From Bacteroidota bacterium (GTDB lineage Bacteria > Bacteroidota > Bacteroidia > Chitinophagales > LD1), in NCBI GenBank assembly GCA_947475165.1, contig CANJLD010000003.1, positions 62,001-126,000 on the forward strand: a stretch of DNA of 64,000 bases, given 5' to 3'. Position numbers and translations under genes: made by a program. Of this stretch, positions 1 to 10,413 are shown in pieces (the first letter of the stretch is position 1; every line of letters starts with the position of its first letter). A model generated the notes under the pieces. That model saw only the letters and a list, made by a program, of their open reading frames with translations. It made no database searches and was not told the DNA's origin.

Positions 1-1
1 A

Positions 2-379
2 GTGCAGGGCGGAACAGCTTCGCGTTTGCGCTACCGGTGGAAACTGATGGGAGATATACTCGGCAAAACCGGTACCACACAAAATTATTCTGACGGATGG
101 TTCATTGGCTTAACGCCCGATTTAATTGCGGGCTCATGGGTGGGCTGCGATGACCGGTATATTCGTTTTCATAGTATGGAGAACGGTCAGGGGGCGAGTA
201 CCGCTCTTCCCATCTGGGCAAAGTTTTTTCAGAAGGCATACACCGACAGCACTAATTTTAAGAATGAAATAAATGCCGAGCATAAATTCCCTCCGCCTAC
301 CGAGCGTATTAACATAGAAATGGATTGCGGAAAGTTTAAAGGCAATAGCAGTGGTGACAAAGGAAACGAGTACGAATAA
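2..379 (+). CDS. Penicillin-binding protein 1A-type transpeptidase, C-terminal fragment (truncated by window edge)
   Basis: GKTGTTQNYSDGWFIGLTPDLIAGSWVGCDD matches the KTGT box region of class A PBPs; the frame is open to the window start. Confidence 0.85.
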   Translation: MQGGTASRLRYRWKLMGDILGKTGTTQNYSDGWFIGLTPDLIAGSWVGCDDRYIRFHSMENGQGASTALPIWAKFFQKAYTDSTNFKNEINAEHKFPPPTERINIEMDCGKFKGNSSGDKGNEYE

Positions 380-382
380 ACT

Positions 383-2197
383 ATGACCTCCGAAGAGTTT
401 AAATCTTATCGCGAAACACTTCCCGGCCAGCCGGGCATTTACAAATACATCAGCGAGCAGGAAGAAATTATTTACATAGGCAAGGCGAAAGATTTGAAGA
501 AGCGCGTGAGTTCGTATTTCACGAACAATATGCACAGTAACCGCATTAAGCGGATGATTTTCTTCATTCATAAAATTGAATTTGTAATTGTAGATACCGA
601 GCAGGATGCTTTTCTGTTAGAGAATTCGCTCATCAAAAAATATCAGCCGCGCTACAACGTAATGCTGAAAGATGATAAGACTTACCCTTTCATCTGCATT
701 AAGAAAGAACCTTTTCCGCGCGTATTCTTTACGCGCAGAGTTATAAAAGATGGCTCAGAATATTTAGGCCCTTACACTTCGCAGTATAACGCCAAGATTG
801 TTTTGGATTTGATGAAAGAAATTTTTCCGCTGCGCACTTGTAATTTGAATCTTACAAAGCAGAATATTGAAGCCGGAAAATTTAAAGTGTGTTTGGAGTA
901 TCATTTAAAAAATTGTCTCGGTCCTTGCCAATCGTTTCAAACAACAGAAGATTATGATGAAGAAATTGTACAGATACGAAACGTACTCAAAAGCAATTTT
1001 GGTTCGGTAAAATTTTATTTAAAGAAGAAGATGGCAGAATACGCTGCCGATATGCAATTTGAAAAAGCTGAGGAGTTTCGTCAAAAGATTGAAATACTTA
1101 CCGGTTACGAAAACAAGTCCACTATAGTTAATCCGAAGTTGACGGACATTGATGTATACGGTTACACCGAAAACGAAACAGCCGCGTTTATGAATTATCT
1201 GAAGATTGTAAACGGAACGGTGGTGAAGACAAGAGCAATGGAAGTAAAGCGCGTATTAGATGAAACGCGCGAAGAACTTTTGCTACGCGCCATCATCGAA
1301 CACTCGATGGAAGAAACAGAACCTGCGCATGAAATAATTGTTCCGTTCGAAATTGATTTTCCGTTTGAGCAGATAACACTCACCGTTCCGCAGGCAGGAG
1401 ATAAAAAGCGATTACTTGACTTGGCTGTAAAGAACGCCCTTTACATGCGTCAGGAACGCGTAAAGCAAAACATGACTTCGGAGGAAAAGAAACCGGCTTT
1501 CCGCATTATGAAAACGCTGAAAGAAGATTTAAAACTGAAAGACCTTCCGGTGCATATCGAATGTTTCGATAATTCAAACATTCAGGGAACCAATCCGGTT
1601 AGTGCTTGTGTGGTTTTTAAAAATGCGAAACCATCTAAGAAAGATTACCGCCACTTCAATATTAAAACCGTAGAAGGTCCCGATGATTTTGCTTCCATGC
1701 ACGAAGTAATTACGCGCAGATACAAACGCATGATGGAAGAAGAACAACCGCTTCCACAACTCATTATCGTAGACGGAGGCAAAGGACAACTGAGCAGTGC
1801 AGTAGATGCATTGAAACAACTTGGCATTTACGGACAGATTCCCATTGTGGGAATTGCAAAACGGTTGGAAGAAATTTATTTCCCAGAAGATACCCTGCCG
1901 CTTTACATCAACAAAAAATCTGAATCTCTTAAGTTGATTCAACGTATGAGAGATGAAGCACATCGCTTTGGTATTACGCATCATCGCCTGCGCAGAAGTA
2001 ACTCATCCCTCAATTCTGAATTGGTGCAGATAAAAGGAATTGGAGAAAAGACTTTTGAGTTACTGATGAATAAATACCGGAGCGTGAAGAAGCTGAAAGA
2101 AATTTCTTTAGAAGAATTAACCGAAGTAGTAGGAAAAAGTAAAGCAAAAATCGTTCAGGAACAGCTATCATTGCGCGCAAATCAAAACCCAACATGA
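383..2197 (+). CDS. uvrC: Excinuclease ABC subunit C
   Basis: GIY-YIG N-terminus (PGIYKYI...IYIGKAKDLKKRVSSYF), UVR motif, UvrC RNase H domain (IECFDNSNIQGTNPVSACVVF), C-terminal HhH. Confidence 0.97.
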   Translation: MTSEEFKSYRETLPGQPGIYKYISEQEEIIYIGKAKDLKKRVSSYFTNNMHSNRIKRMIFFIHKIEFVIVDTEQDAFLLENSLIKKYQPRYNVMLKDDKTYPFICIKKEPFPRVFFTRRVIKDGSEYLGPYTSQYNAKIVLDLMKEIFPLRTCNLNLTKQNIEAGKFKVCLEYHLKNCLGPCQSFQTTEDYDEEIVQIRNVLKSNFGSVKFYLKKKMAEYAADMQFEKAEEFRQKIEILTGYENKSTIVNPKLTDIDVYGYTENETAAFMNYLKIVNGTVVKTRAMEVKRVLDETREELLLRAIIEHSMEETEPAHEIIVPFEIDFPFEQITLTVPQAGDKKRLLDLAVKNALYMRQERVKQNMTSEEKKPAFRIMKTLKEDLKLKDLPVHIECFDNSNIQGTNPVSACVVFKNAKPSKKDYRHFNIKTVEGPDDFASMHEVITRRYKRMMEEEQPLPQLIIVDGGKGQLSSAVDALKQLGIYGQIPIVGIAKRLEEIYFPEDTLPLYINKKSESLKLIQRMRDEAHRFGITHHRLRRSNSSLNSELVQIKGIGEKTFELLMNKYRSVKKLKEISLEELTEVVGKSKAKIVQEQLSLRANQNPT

Positions 2198-3231
2198 GTT
2201 CATTTAATAAAGAGCAGATTCTCGAAGACCTGAAAAACTGGAATTCGATTGTGCGGAAATACCAGATACCAAGTACGAAAGATGCCATCATTCAATTAGC
2301 AAACAGTTTCAGTTTTTATTTAGTGTTGCTCGCGTTTCAATTTTACTTATACGACAAATCAATTTTGCTTTCAGCGGCAGTTGCCATCCTCAACGGATTT
2401 ATCCTCGGAAGAATTTTCATCATTCAACACGATTGCGGACATAGTTCGTTTACCAAAAGCAAAACTGCGAATAACATTATCGGAACCATCTGCAGTATCT
2501 GCACATTGATTCCTTATAAATATTGGGCAAAGAACCACAGTTTTCACCACGCGCATAACGGACAATTAGAGTTCAGTGATATTGGTGATATTGAATGTCT
2601 TTCTACAGAAGATTATGCAAAGTTAGGATGGAAGAAAAAATTATGGTACCGCATTTACCGCAACCCGTTTTACCTTTTCACCATTGGCGGATTTATTTAT
2701 GTGGTAGTTTATAACCGGTTCGCGTTTTTGGATAACGATTATCTTAAGAAAGTAAAGAAGAGCGTAAACATCAGCAATGCGATGTTTATATTGCTGTATG
2801 CCGGCTTCGCTTATCTGATAGGGCCGGGAAGATTTTTGATTGTGCAGTTCATTAACCTGTTATTTTTCGGAGCGTATGCGCTTTGGTTTTTTTATATCCA
2901 GCACCAGTACGAGCACATTTACAAAAGCGGAAAGGAAAACTGGAACTATGTAATTGCTGCTATGAAAGGGAGCACTTATTACAAGTTACCTTGGATTGGT
3001 CATTGGCTGACCGGTAACATCGGGTTTCATCATATTCATCACTTATCTCCGGCAATTCCCAATTACAATTTGCGGAAGGTGCATCGCGAGAACCCGATTT
3101 TTCAGAAGCATACGAACACCATCACTTTCTGGCAAAGTCTGAAAACCGTACAGGCAAATTTGTGGGATGCACAACGCCAGAAAATGGTTTCATTCCGCGA
3201 ATACAAACGGAATAAAAAGCAGCAATCCTAA
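2194..3231 (+). CDS. Membrane fatty acid desaturase (omega-6/DesA-like)
   Basis: Three His boxes HDCGHSSF, HHAHNG, HHIHHL with multiple TM segments; ATGA overlap with uvrC. Confidence 0.92.
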   Translation: MSSFNKEQILEDLKNWNSIVRKYQIPSTKDAIIQLANSFSFYLVLLAFQFYLYDKSILLSAAVAILNGFILGRIFIIQHDCGHSSFTKSKTANNIIGTICSICTLIPYKYWAKNHSFHHAHNGQLEFSDIGDIECLSTEDYAKLGWKKKLWYRIYRNPFYLFTIGGFIYVVVYNRFAFLDNDYLKKVKKSVNISNAMFILLYAGFAYLIGPGRFLIVQFINLLFFGAYALWFFYIQHQYEHIYKSGKENWNYVIAAMKGSTYYKLPWIGHWLTGNIGFHHIHHLSPAIPNYNLRKVHRENPIFQKHTNTITFWQSLKTVQANLWDAQRQKMVSFREYKRNKKQQS

Positions 3232-3232
3232 A

Positions 3233-3314
3233 CGTCATTGCGAGGCTCTGCGAAGCAATCTCCCAATTATATTTGAGGATTGCTTCTCTACGGAAGCCTT
3301 CACTCTCAATGACG
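3233..3314. repeat. Imperfect palindromic (REP-like) intergenic element CGTCATTGCGAGG...GAAGCAATC...GATTGCTTC...CTCTCAATGACG
   Basis: Complementary arms CGTCATTG/CAATGACG and GAAGCAATC/GATTGCTTC read directly; lies immediately after the desaturase stop. Confidence 0.75.
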
Positions 3315-3371
3315 AGTTCGTGTTAATCTTCTCTGATTATATTTACCGTATCACTCACGAAAAGAATCATT

Positions 3372-4256
3372 ATGGTTCAGGTAGATGTATTTTGGGGATA
3401 CGGTTTTGGAGCTAGTTTAGCGCTCGCCAGCGGCAATCAGTTAGCAAAAACAGCCGAACCTTTCTACACTAAGTATTTCGTAAAAACAGTTTTGTTTCTC
3501 TCGCTATTTTGGGCACCCACCGGTATGTTGTTACTGCTCAAGCATCCGAGTTGGGAAACCATGCAGGTTACAGATAATTTTCTTTCTATGTCACCATGGT
3601 TGGTTCTTTCATTCGGTATTACAAACGTTACACAAGGAGTTTTAGGTTTCTGGATTGGACAAAAATTAATGGCTAAAGGAAATTACCTCTACGCTAATTT
3701 GAATTGGATATTCGGTTACTTCGGCATGTTTTTTATTTTGCTTTACGGATGGGATGGGTTGGGTTATGATAGATTTCTTTATGACAGAGATATGCTTTCC
3801 GGTTCGCCTGCATGGCATGCCGGTGCCTCAGGTGCATCGTTTCATGCACTTGAAAGTATTTGGAAACACTTGCAAAGCAGTGTTGCTATTACCTTGTATA
3901 TAGATGGCGTTTGGCTGTTGCCGCCTTTCTTTTACTTAATGGCCAAATGGATTCGCGAAATAAATCCTGATGCAAATTCAGCTTCACTCATTTTTCAAAT
4001 ACTCCTCATCATTTTTGTTGGCGGACTTGGCTCCGCTGCCATCTCTGCACTGACTGTAAATTATACCGGTGCATTGCTCGGTGTAGGAAATCATATTGCA
4101 AGAGCAACGGGAGAAATTCCTTCAAACACATCTATGCACATTCTTAGCTACATCATTGGGTTGCCAGTGTCGCTCGCGCTGATGTGGTTTTTACTATGGC
4201 GAAAAGGAATGCCTTTTTACAGGATGCTGAAACCACTGATGTTCGGAAAGGATTGA
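3372..4256 (+). CDS. Multi-pass membrane protein of unknown function
   Basis: 294-aa ORF with many hydrophobic segments; no family recognised. Confidence 0.75.
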   Translation: MVQVDVFWGYGFGASLALASGNQLAKTAEPFYTKYFVKTVLFLSLFWAPTGMLLLLKHPSWETMQVTDNFLSMSPWLVLSFGITNVTQGVLGFWIGQKLMAKGNYLYANLNWIFGYFGMFFILLYGWDGLGYDRFLYDRDMLSGSPAWHAGASGASFHALESIWKHLQSSVAITLYIDGVWLLPPFFYLMAKWIREINPDANSASLIFQILLIIFVGGLGSAAISALTVNYTGALLGVGNHIARATGEIPSNTSMHILSYIIGLPVSLALMWFLLWRKGMPFYRMLKPLMFGKD

Positions 4257-4258
4257 TT

Positions 4259-5011
4259 TTATTTTCTCTTCTTGTTTCTTACCGAAGCTTCTTCCGTTTT
4301 AACCGAGCCGGAAACCATTTTGTTTAGCTCTTCGGTTTCAGCAAAAGAAAGATTGCGCCACTTGCCCACCGGTAAGTTCGATAAAGTAATATTCATAACG
4401 CGAATGCGCTTGAGTGTCATTACATCATACTGCAAAAACTCGCACATGCGTCTTATCTGACGGTTCAAACCTTGCGTAAGGATAATTTTAAAACTGCGAT
4501 TGCCAAGTTGACGCACGACACATGGTTTTGTTTTTTCTCCAAGCACTGGCACGCCACTGCTCATGCGCTTTATAAATTCAGGAGTAATGGCTTTGTTCAC
4601 ATTAACGATATATTCCTTTTCATGCTCGTTCCCCGCGCGAAGAATTTTGTTCACGATATCGCCATCGTTGGTTAGCAGAATCAGGCCTTCCGAATCTTTA
4701 TCTAATCTGCCGATAGGAAAAATTCGTTTAGGGTGATTGATAAAATAGATGATGTTGCTTCTGTCGTTCGGGTCGGTAGTGCTGGTAACGCCTTTGGGTT
4801 TATTGAAAGCGATATACGAACTCTGCTTTCGGCTTATTTTAATTTTCTCACCATCTACCGCCACCACATCGCCAGCCTGCACACGCGCTACGGGCAGCGC
4901 CATTTCATCGTTAATAGTCACGCGCCCTTCTTCTATGTATCTGTCCGCTTCTCTGCGCGAGCAAAACCCCGATGAACTGATGTATTTATTGAGTTGAATT
5001 CCTTCCTGCAC
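4259..5011 (-). CDS. rluF: 23S rRNA pseudouridine synthase, RluF-like
   Basis: S4 domain (LNKYISSSGFCSRREADRYIEEGRV), catalytic IGRLDKDSEGLILLTNDGD, GLNRQIRRMCEFL. Confidence 0.88.
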   Translation of the reverse strand: MQEGIQLNKYISSSGFCSRREADRYIEEGRVTINDEMALPVARVQAGDVVAVDGEKIKISRKQSSYIAFNKPKGVTSTTDPNDRSNIIYFINHPKRIFPIGRLDKDSEGLILLTNDGDIVNKILRAGNEHEKEYIVNVNKAITPEFIKRMSSGVPVLGEKTKPCVVRQLGNRSFKIILTQGLNRQIRRMCEFLQYDVMTLKRIRVMNITLSNLPVGKWRNLSFAETEELNKMVSGSVKTEEASVRNKKRK

Positions 5012-5087
5012 AGCGGTGAAAATAAAACTTCCGCGCTGTCGGGGTTTTTATTCTCAAAATGCCTGTTTCATAGGCAGATTTTTGCGC

Positions 5088-5117
5088 TTGTTTCTGTAGG
5101 TTATTCTTCTATTTTTG
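5088..5117 (+). promoter_or_regulatory. Bacteroidetes-type promoter upstream of atpG (TTG ... TATTTTTG)
   Basis: -33-like TTG and -7-like TAnnTTTG with 22-nt start-to-start spacing, just upstream of the ATG at 5136. Confidence 0.5.
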
Positions 5118-5135
5118 CCGCGCAATTTTTGAAAC

Positions 5136-6026
5136 ATGGCGAATCTTAAAGAAGTTAGAATACGAATAGCGAGTGTGAACACCACACAGCAAATTACCAA
5201 GGCAATGAAACTGGTGGCAGCTTCAAAGTTGAAGCGCGCGCAGGACAGAATTTTGCAAATGCGTCCGTATTCTGAAAAGCTGAACGAAATGCTCAGCAAT
5301 ATCATGAGTGGCATGGAAGGCGGAACTTCAATGGCTTTCAATAAAAAGCGCGATATAAAGAAAGTGCTGGTGGTTCTCATCACATCCGATAAAGGATTGT
5401 GCGGAGGTTTTAACTCAAACCTGATTAAGACTGCAAGGAAAATTTTGACAGAAAATTTTGCTGCTCAGAAAAAAGCTGGTGGTGTAACCATGTTGTGCAT
5501 TGGCAAGAAAGGTTACGACTTCTTCAAGAAAGATAAGGACATCACTTTTATTACCGATTACCATAGCTTAATGGCAAAACTGTCTTTCGATACTTCAAAG
5601 GAAGTTTCTGAATTACTGATGCAACAGTTTGCAGAAGAAAAGTACGATGTAATTGAACTGGTTTACGCCAAGTTTGTGAATGCCGCAACACAGCATTTTA
5701 TGCTGGAAAGATTTTTGCCGGTAGCTCCATCGGCAGAGAACAAAGCGGTGAAGACAAAGGCAGATTATATTTTTGAACCGCAGAAAGAAAAGTTGTTAGA
5801 AGAATTGGTTCCGAAAATATTGAACACGCAATTGTTTAAAGCCATTTTAGATACCAACGCATCGGAACACGGAGCGCGAATGGTAGCTATGGATGCGGCA
5901 ACCAATAACGCGAACGAATTGATTCGCGCTTTGAAAATTCAATACAACCGCGAACGTCAGGCAGCAATTACTAAAGAAATTTTGGAAATTGTGGGCGGGG
6001 CAGCAGCGCTTGAGGAGAAAGGATAA
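5136..6026 (+). CDS. atpG: F-type ATP synthase gamma subunit
   Basis: MANLKEVRIRIASVNTTQQITKAMKLVAASKLKRAQ N-terminus; C-terminal RARQAAITKEILEIVGGAAAL-type helix. Confidence 0.97.
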   Translation: MANLKEVRIRIASVNTTQQITKAMKLVAASKLKRAQDRILQMRPYSEKLNEMLSNIMSGMEGGTSMAFNKKRDIKKVLVVLITSDKGLCGGFNSNLIKTARKILTENFAAQKKAGGVTMLCIGKKGYDFFKKDKDITFITDYHSLMAKLSFDTSKEVSELLMQQFAEEKYDVIELVYAKFVNAATQHFMLERFLPVAPSAENKAVKTKADYIFEPQKEKLLEELVPKILNTQLFKAILDTNASEHGARMVAMDAATNNANELIRALKIQYNRERQAAITKEILEIVGGAAALEEKG

Positions 6027-6094
6027 TGAGCCAGTTAGAAATTGGGACATTTGGAAATTCGGATAATGCTCAATTTGCTAAGACCCAATACAAA

Positions 6095-6739
6095 ATGGAT
6101 AATTTACACCAACATATCGAAGCTCTTGTTTTCAGCAGCGAAAATGCTGTGACGGTAAGCGACCTTATCGGAGCAATGGGCAAAGCATTTCCGGGAACTG
6201 TTTTGGATGCGCAGGTGGTAGAATCTATTCTCAATGACCTTCAGGGAAAATTCAAGAGTGATATTTATGCGTTTGAACTTCGAGTAATTGGTGGCGGCTA
6301 CCAGTTTTTTACCAAGCCGGAATATCACAACACCGTAGCGGCATTTATCGGGCAGAAAGAAAAGAAACGACTTTCTACTGCTGCGCTTGAAACGCTTTCC
6401 ATTATTGCTTACCGCGGACCAATTACTAAAGTGGAATGCGAAAAAATACGTGGAGTAGATTGTAATTACTCGGTGGAGAAATTATTGGAAAAAGAATTGA
6501 TTGAAATCTGCGGACGGTTAGAAAATTCTGTTGGGAAACCCATTCTTTATAGAGTAACCCAAACTTTTCTCGACTACTTCGGCATTAACTCAACTACCGA
6601 ATTGCCGAAACTGAAAGATGTTCTTCCGCAATTTGACGATAATACTGTTGGAGAAGTGCCTGAAGTGATTTCAGATAATCCGGAAATTGAAGCAGCCTCA
6701 TCAGATACCCCTGCATCTGATGAACCCGTAAAGGAATAA
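6095..6739 (+). CDS. scpB: Segregation and condensation protein B (ORF open from 6026; likely start at MDNLHQHIEAL)
   Basis: IEALVFSSENAVTVSDLIGAM...LSTAALETLSIIAYRGPITKVECEKIRGVDCNYSVEKLLEKELIEICGR is ScpB-typical. Confidence 0.93.
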   Translation: MDNLHQHIEALVFSSENAVTVSDLIGAMGKAFPGTVLDAQVVESILNDLQGKFKSDIYAFELRVIGGGYQFFTKPEYHNTVAAFIGQKEKKRLSTAALETLSIIAYRGPITKVECEKIRGVDCNYSVEKLLEKELIEICGRLENSVGKPILYRVTQTFLDYFGINSTTELPKLKDVLPQFDDNTVGEVPEVISDNPEIEAASSDTPASDEPVKE

Positions 6740-6766
6740 TCTACACTGGACTTTGTTTTGCATTTA

Positions 6767-6790
6767 AGCCACTTTAGGGGTTGGGGGCTT
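6767..6790. repeat. Dispersed G/C-block element (AGCCACTTTAGGGGTTGGGGGCTT)
   Basis: Same style as the elements at 27623, 35389 and 55017. Confidence 0.5.
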
Positions 6791-6825
6791 CCAATACTTT
6801 TTCTTTCTTTGGTAAATAGTATTCG

Positions 6826-9800
6826 ATGAAGAAATTTTTTACTCCTCTTCTTATTCTTGTTTCGGTTATCGCAAATTCATTTGCAGGCACTTCTTGTAAA
6901 TCATGTCAGCAAATTATTTTCAAGCAAAACAAAGGTCAATGGGAGAATAACATTCTCTATAAAGCTGAAATTAAGAACGGAGCAATCTTCTTCGAAAAAA
7001 ACATAATCACCTTTAATCTCTTCGATACCCGAGATATTCTCCGCATAAAAGGCGACCATCACAAACTCGAAAATTATAAACCTACTATCGATTACACTTT
7101 GCATTTTCACGCTTTCAAAATGAAATTTGAAAATGCGAATGTGCAATCAAGTTCCGGTGGAAGCGAAGCCATAAAGGAATACTTCAACTACTTTATTGGC
7201 AACGATAAAAGCAAATGGGCTTCGAAAGTGCAGGCGTTTAGGCAAATTGATTACACGAATCTTTATAACGGAATTGGTTTGCAAATTTCTTCGAAAGAAA
7301 ATTCTATGAAGTATGTGTATGAAGTTGAGAAAGGAATAGATGCTTCGCAACTGAAAATAAATTTTGAAGGCACAAACGGAATTGCAATTGATGAAACGGG
7401 AAATCTGAAAATAAAAACTGCCGTTGGCGATGTAATGGATTTGAAACCTTACGCATATCAAATCATAAACGGAAAGGAAACAGAAGTGCCTTGCGAATTT
7501 ATGCAGAACGGAAATTCGCTCAGCTATAATTTCCCGAAGGGCTATGACAATAAGCAAAAACTTTTCATTGACCCGACTCTGATTTTTTCTACTTACTCCG
7601 GCTCTACTGCCGATAACTTTGGTTACTCAGCTACATATGACAGTAAGGAAAATGCTTTCGCTGCCGGTTCTGTTTTCGGAGTAGGTTATCCGGTTACCGT
7701 TGGTGCTTATGATATGAGTTATACCGGAGGGGCTACGGTTGTATTCACCAGTGGCGGCACATATCCGGGCGATGATATTTCTATTACCAAATATTCTGCT
7801 GACGGAACGCAGCGTATTTTCTCAACTTATCTTGGCGGTTTCGGTCAGGATTTACCGCATAGCTTAATTGCCAACTCAAATGATGAACTCTATATTCTCG
7901 GCACTACCGATTGTCTGAATTATCCAACTACAACTACTGCCTACGATACTACTTTCAACGGTGGAAATGACCCTGGCGTTTTTGATGGTATTGCAGCGCA
8001 CTATACACGCGGTTCTGATATTGTTATTTCGCGGCTGAGTGTAGACGGTTCGCAGCTTCTTTCCTCTACATATGTAGGCGGTAGCGGTAATGACGGTTTG
8101 AATTACACAGCCGGTCAGCCTTATTCAACACCCGGCTTTTTGCGACACAATTATGCCGATGAAGTGCGCGGTGAAATTGAAATTGACAAGAACAATAATA
8201 TCTACATCGCTTCCTGCACGCGCTCGGCAAATTTTCCCCGCACTGCTGGAACATTTCAGAATTCGTTTGGGGGAGAAATGGATGCCTGTATTTTTAAAAT
8301 GGATGCGAATCTTACTACCATGATTTGGAGTACCACTTTTGGTGGCAACGATGATGATGCTGCATATTCTGTTGCAGTTGATGGTGATGAAAATTTATTT
8401 GTTGCCGGTGGCACACTCTCTCCTAATTTTCCGGTGACGAACGGTGTTTTCCAAACTGCTTTTGCGGGAGGAACCTGCGATGGATTCATTACGCACATCG
8501 ATAAAAACGGACAAATTAAAATTGCTTCTACCTACTACGGCTTTGCCGATTACGAGCAAAATTATTTTGTTGATTTAGATAAGCAGAACAACGTTTATGT
8601 GTTGGGACAAGCAGATAATTCTTCAAGCAATTTCATTAAGAATGCAGCATTCAACAAGCCAAATGGCGGTCAGTTTATTTCAAAATTTAATGAGGCATTA
8701 GATACTTTGGTTTGGTCTACTTCCTGGGGAAGAGGATTGGGAGTTACGGATATTTCACCCACTGCTTTTCTTGTAGACGTGTGCAGTAATATTTACGCTT
8801 GCGGTTGGGGAAGTCAGGGAGTAAATAACAATGTGGGCGGCACCGGTGGCACTTTAGGGTTGCCGGTTACCGGTAATGCGTATAAGCCGACTACCGATGG
8901 ACAGGATTTTTATTTGATGGTGATGAAAGATGATGCCAGCGCATTGGCGTATGCAACTTTTATGGGAGGTGGAATTAGTGAAGAGCATGTGGATGGCGGA
9001 ACAAGCCGGTTTGATAGAAAAGGGAAAGTTTATCAAAGTGTGTGTGCCGGTTGCGGCAGTAATGACGATTTTCCGACAACTCCCGGTGCAGTTTCTAACA
9101 CGAACAATTCAAATAATTGTAACAATGCCATTTTTAAATTCGATTTGAATTTACCGATTTGCCTTGCTGATTTTACATATCCGAATGCCTGTAAAAATTT
9201 TCCGATGCAGTTTACCAACCAAAGCACTTCGGTTTTATCACCTTCTTATCAATGGACTTTTGGAGACGGAAATTCTTCTACACAAGCAAATCCTTCGCAC
9301 ACTTTTTTGCAAACCGGTTTGTTTGATGTAACGCTTATTGTAACCGACCCTGGAAGTTGCAATGGTGCTGATACGATTACGAAAAAAATATTGGTAATTG
9401 GCGGAGTTGGCAGCGATACGCTTTCAACTATTACTATCTGCAATGCACAAACAACTCAAATAGGTTTTCCACCAACTAACGATTCAGCGATTGTTTACCA
9501 ATGGTCACCAACCGGTACTTTGAGTGCAGCAAATGTTTCAAACCCAATTGCGTCACCAACCACAACTACTACTTATCTCCTTTTGGTTTCAAACGGAGTT
9601 TGTGTAGATACATTCACGCAAACTGTGGAGATTTTTGCTGATGCGCTTACGTTGCAGGGCAGCGATGTTTTGTGTGGAGGCGACACGCTACAACTTTCTG
9701 TAACTAATTCACAACCGGGTCAGCAACTTACTTGCAGCTGGCAACCGGTTAATCAAATTATTTCCGGTGCAAATACTGCAACTCCTTCGGTGAGTCCATG

Positions 9801-10413
9801 GCAAACCACCACATACTATGTTTCGGTAACAAACCAAATTGGATGTGTGTTCAGCGATTCAATTGTAATTAATGTTTTTTCATCGGTGCTGTTTATAAAT
9901 GCTACTGCAAATCCCGACACCATTTATTTTGGCGATACCACACAACTTAATTTGTCGCTGAGTTCAAATGTTACTTCGTTTTCATGGACAGCTGACGCTA
10001 CTTTAAGTTCAACAACGATTGAAAATCCTTTAGCGTTTCCACCAAACACGCATACTTATTATGCAGAAGCTACTGACTCGCAAGGCTGCTACAAGCGCGA
10101 TTCGGTAATTGTGTATGTCATTAATACTCCCTGTAAGGAATCAAACATTTATATTCCGAATGCGTTTTCTCCGAATGGCGATGGTAAGAACGATGTGTTG
10201 TATGTGCGCGCTAACAATGTGACCAAAATTTATTTTGCCGTGTATGACCGGTGGGGACAAAAGGTTTTTGAAACGCGCGATATATCAAAAGGCTGGGATG
10301 GAATTTTTAACGCAAAGAAAATCGACCCTGCTGTTTTTGGCTGGTATGCCGAAGGGGAATGTATTGGGGGAAATAAATTTTTGAAGAAAGGAAATGTAAC
10401 ACTATTGCGATGA
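6826..10413 (+). CDS. Very large secreted protein: SBBP-like beta-propeller repeats, PKD domain, gliding-motility-associated (CHU_C) C-terminal domain
   Basis: Signal peptide; repeated FSTYLGG/WSTTFGG blocks; PKD (YQWTFGDGNSSTQANPSHTFLQTG); C-terminus IYIPNAFSPNGDGKNDVLYV...GWDGIFNAKK. Confidence 0.93.
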   Translation: MKKFFTPLLILVSVIANSFAGTSCKSCQQIIFKQNKGQWENNILYKAEIKNGAIFFEKNIITFNLFDTRDILRIKGDHHKLENYKPTIDYTLHFHAFKMKFENANVQSSSGGSEAIKEYFNYFIGNDKSKWASKVQAFRQIDYTNLYNGIGLQISSKENSMKYVYEVEKGIDASQLKINFEGTNGIAIDETGNLKIKTAVGDVMDLKPYAYQIINGKETEVPCEFMQNGNSLSYNFPKGYDNKQKLFIDPTLIFSTYSGSTADNFGYSATYDSKENAFAAGSVFGVGYPVTVGAYDMSYTGGATVVFTSGGTYPGDDISITKYSADGTQRIFSTYLGGFGQDLPHSLIANSNDELYILGTTDCLNYPTTTTAYDTTFNGGNDPGVFDGIAAHYTRGSDIVISRLSVDGSQLLSSTYVGGSGNDGLNYTAGQPYSTPGFLRHNYADEVRGEIEIDKNNNIYIASCTRSANFPRTAGTFQNSFGGEMDACIFKMDANLTTMIWSTTFGGNDDDAAYSVAVDGDENLFVAGGTLSPNFPVTNGVFQTAFAGGTCDGFITHIDKNGQIKIASTYYGFADYEQNYFVDLDKQNNVYVLGQADNSSSNFIKNAAFNKPNGGQFISKFNEALDTLVWSTSWGRGLGVTDISPTAFLVDVCSNIYACGWGSQGVNNNVGGTGGTLGLPVTGNAYKPTTDGQDFYLMVMKDDASALAYATFMGGGISEEHVDGGTSRFDRKGKVYQSVCAGCGSNDDFPTTPGAVSNTNNSNNCNNAIFKFDLNLPICLADFTYPNACKNFPMQFTNQSTSVLSPSYQWTFGDGNSSTQANPSHTFLQTGLFDVTLIVTDPGSCNGADTITKKILVIGGVGSDTLSTITICNAQTTQIGFPPTNDSAIVYQWSPTGTLSAANVSNPIASPTTTTTYLLLVSNGVCVDTFTQTVEIFADALTLQGSDVLCGGDTLQLSVTNSQPGQQLTCSWQPVNQIISGANTATPSVSPWQTTTYYVSVTNQIGCVFSDSIVINVFSSVLFINATANPDTIYFGDTTQLNLSLSSNVTSFSWTADATLSSTTIENPLAFPPNTHTYYAEATDSQGCYKRDSVIVYVINTPCKESNIYIPNAFSPNGDGKNDVLYVRANNVTKIYFAVYDRWGQKVFETRDISKGWDGIFNAKKIDPAVFGWYAEGECIGGNKFLKKGNVTLLR

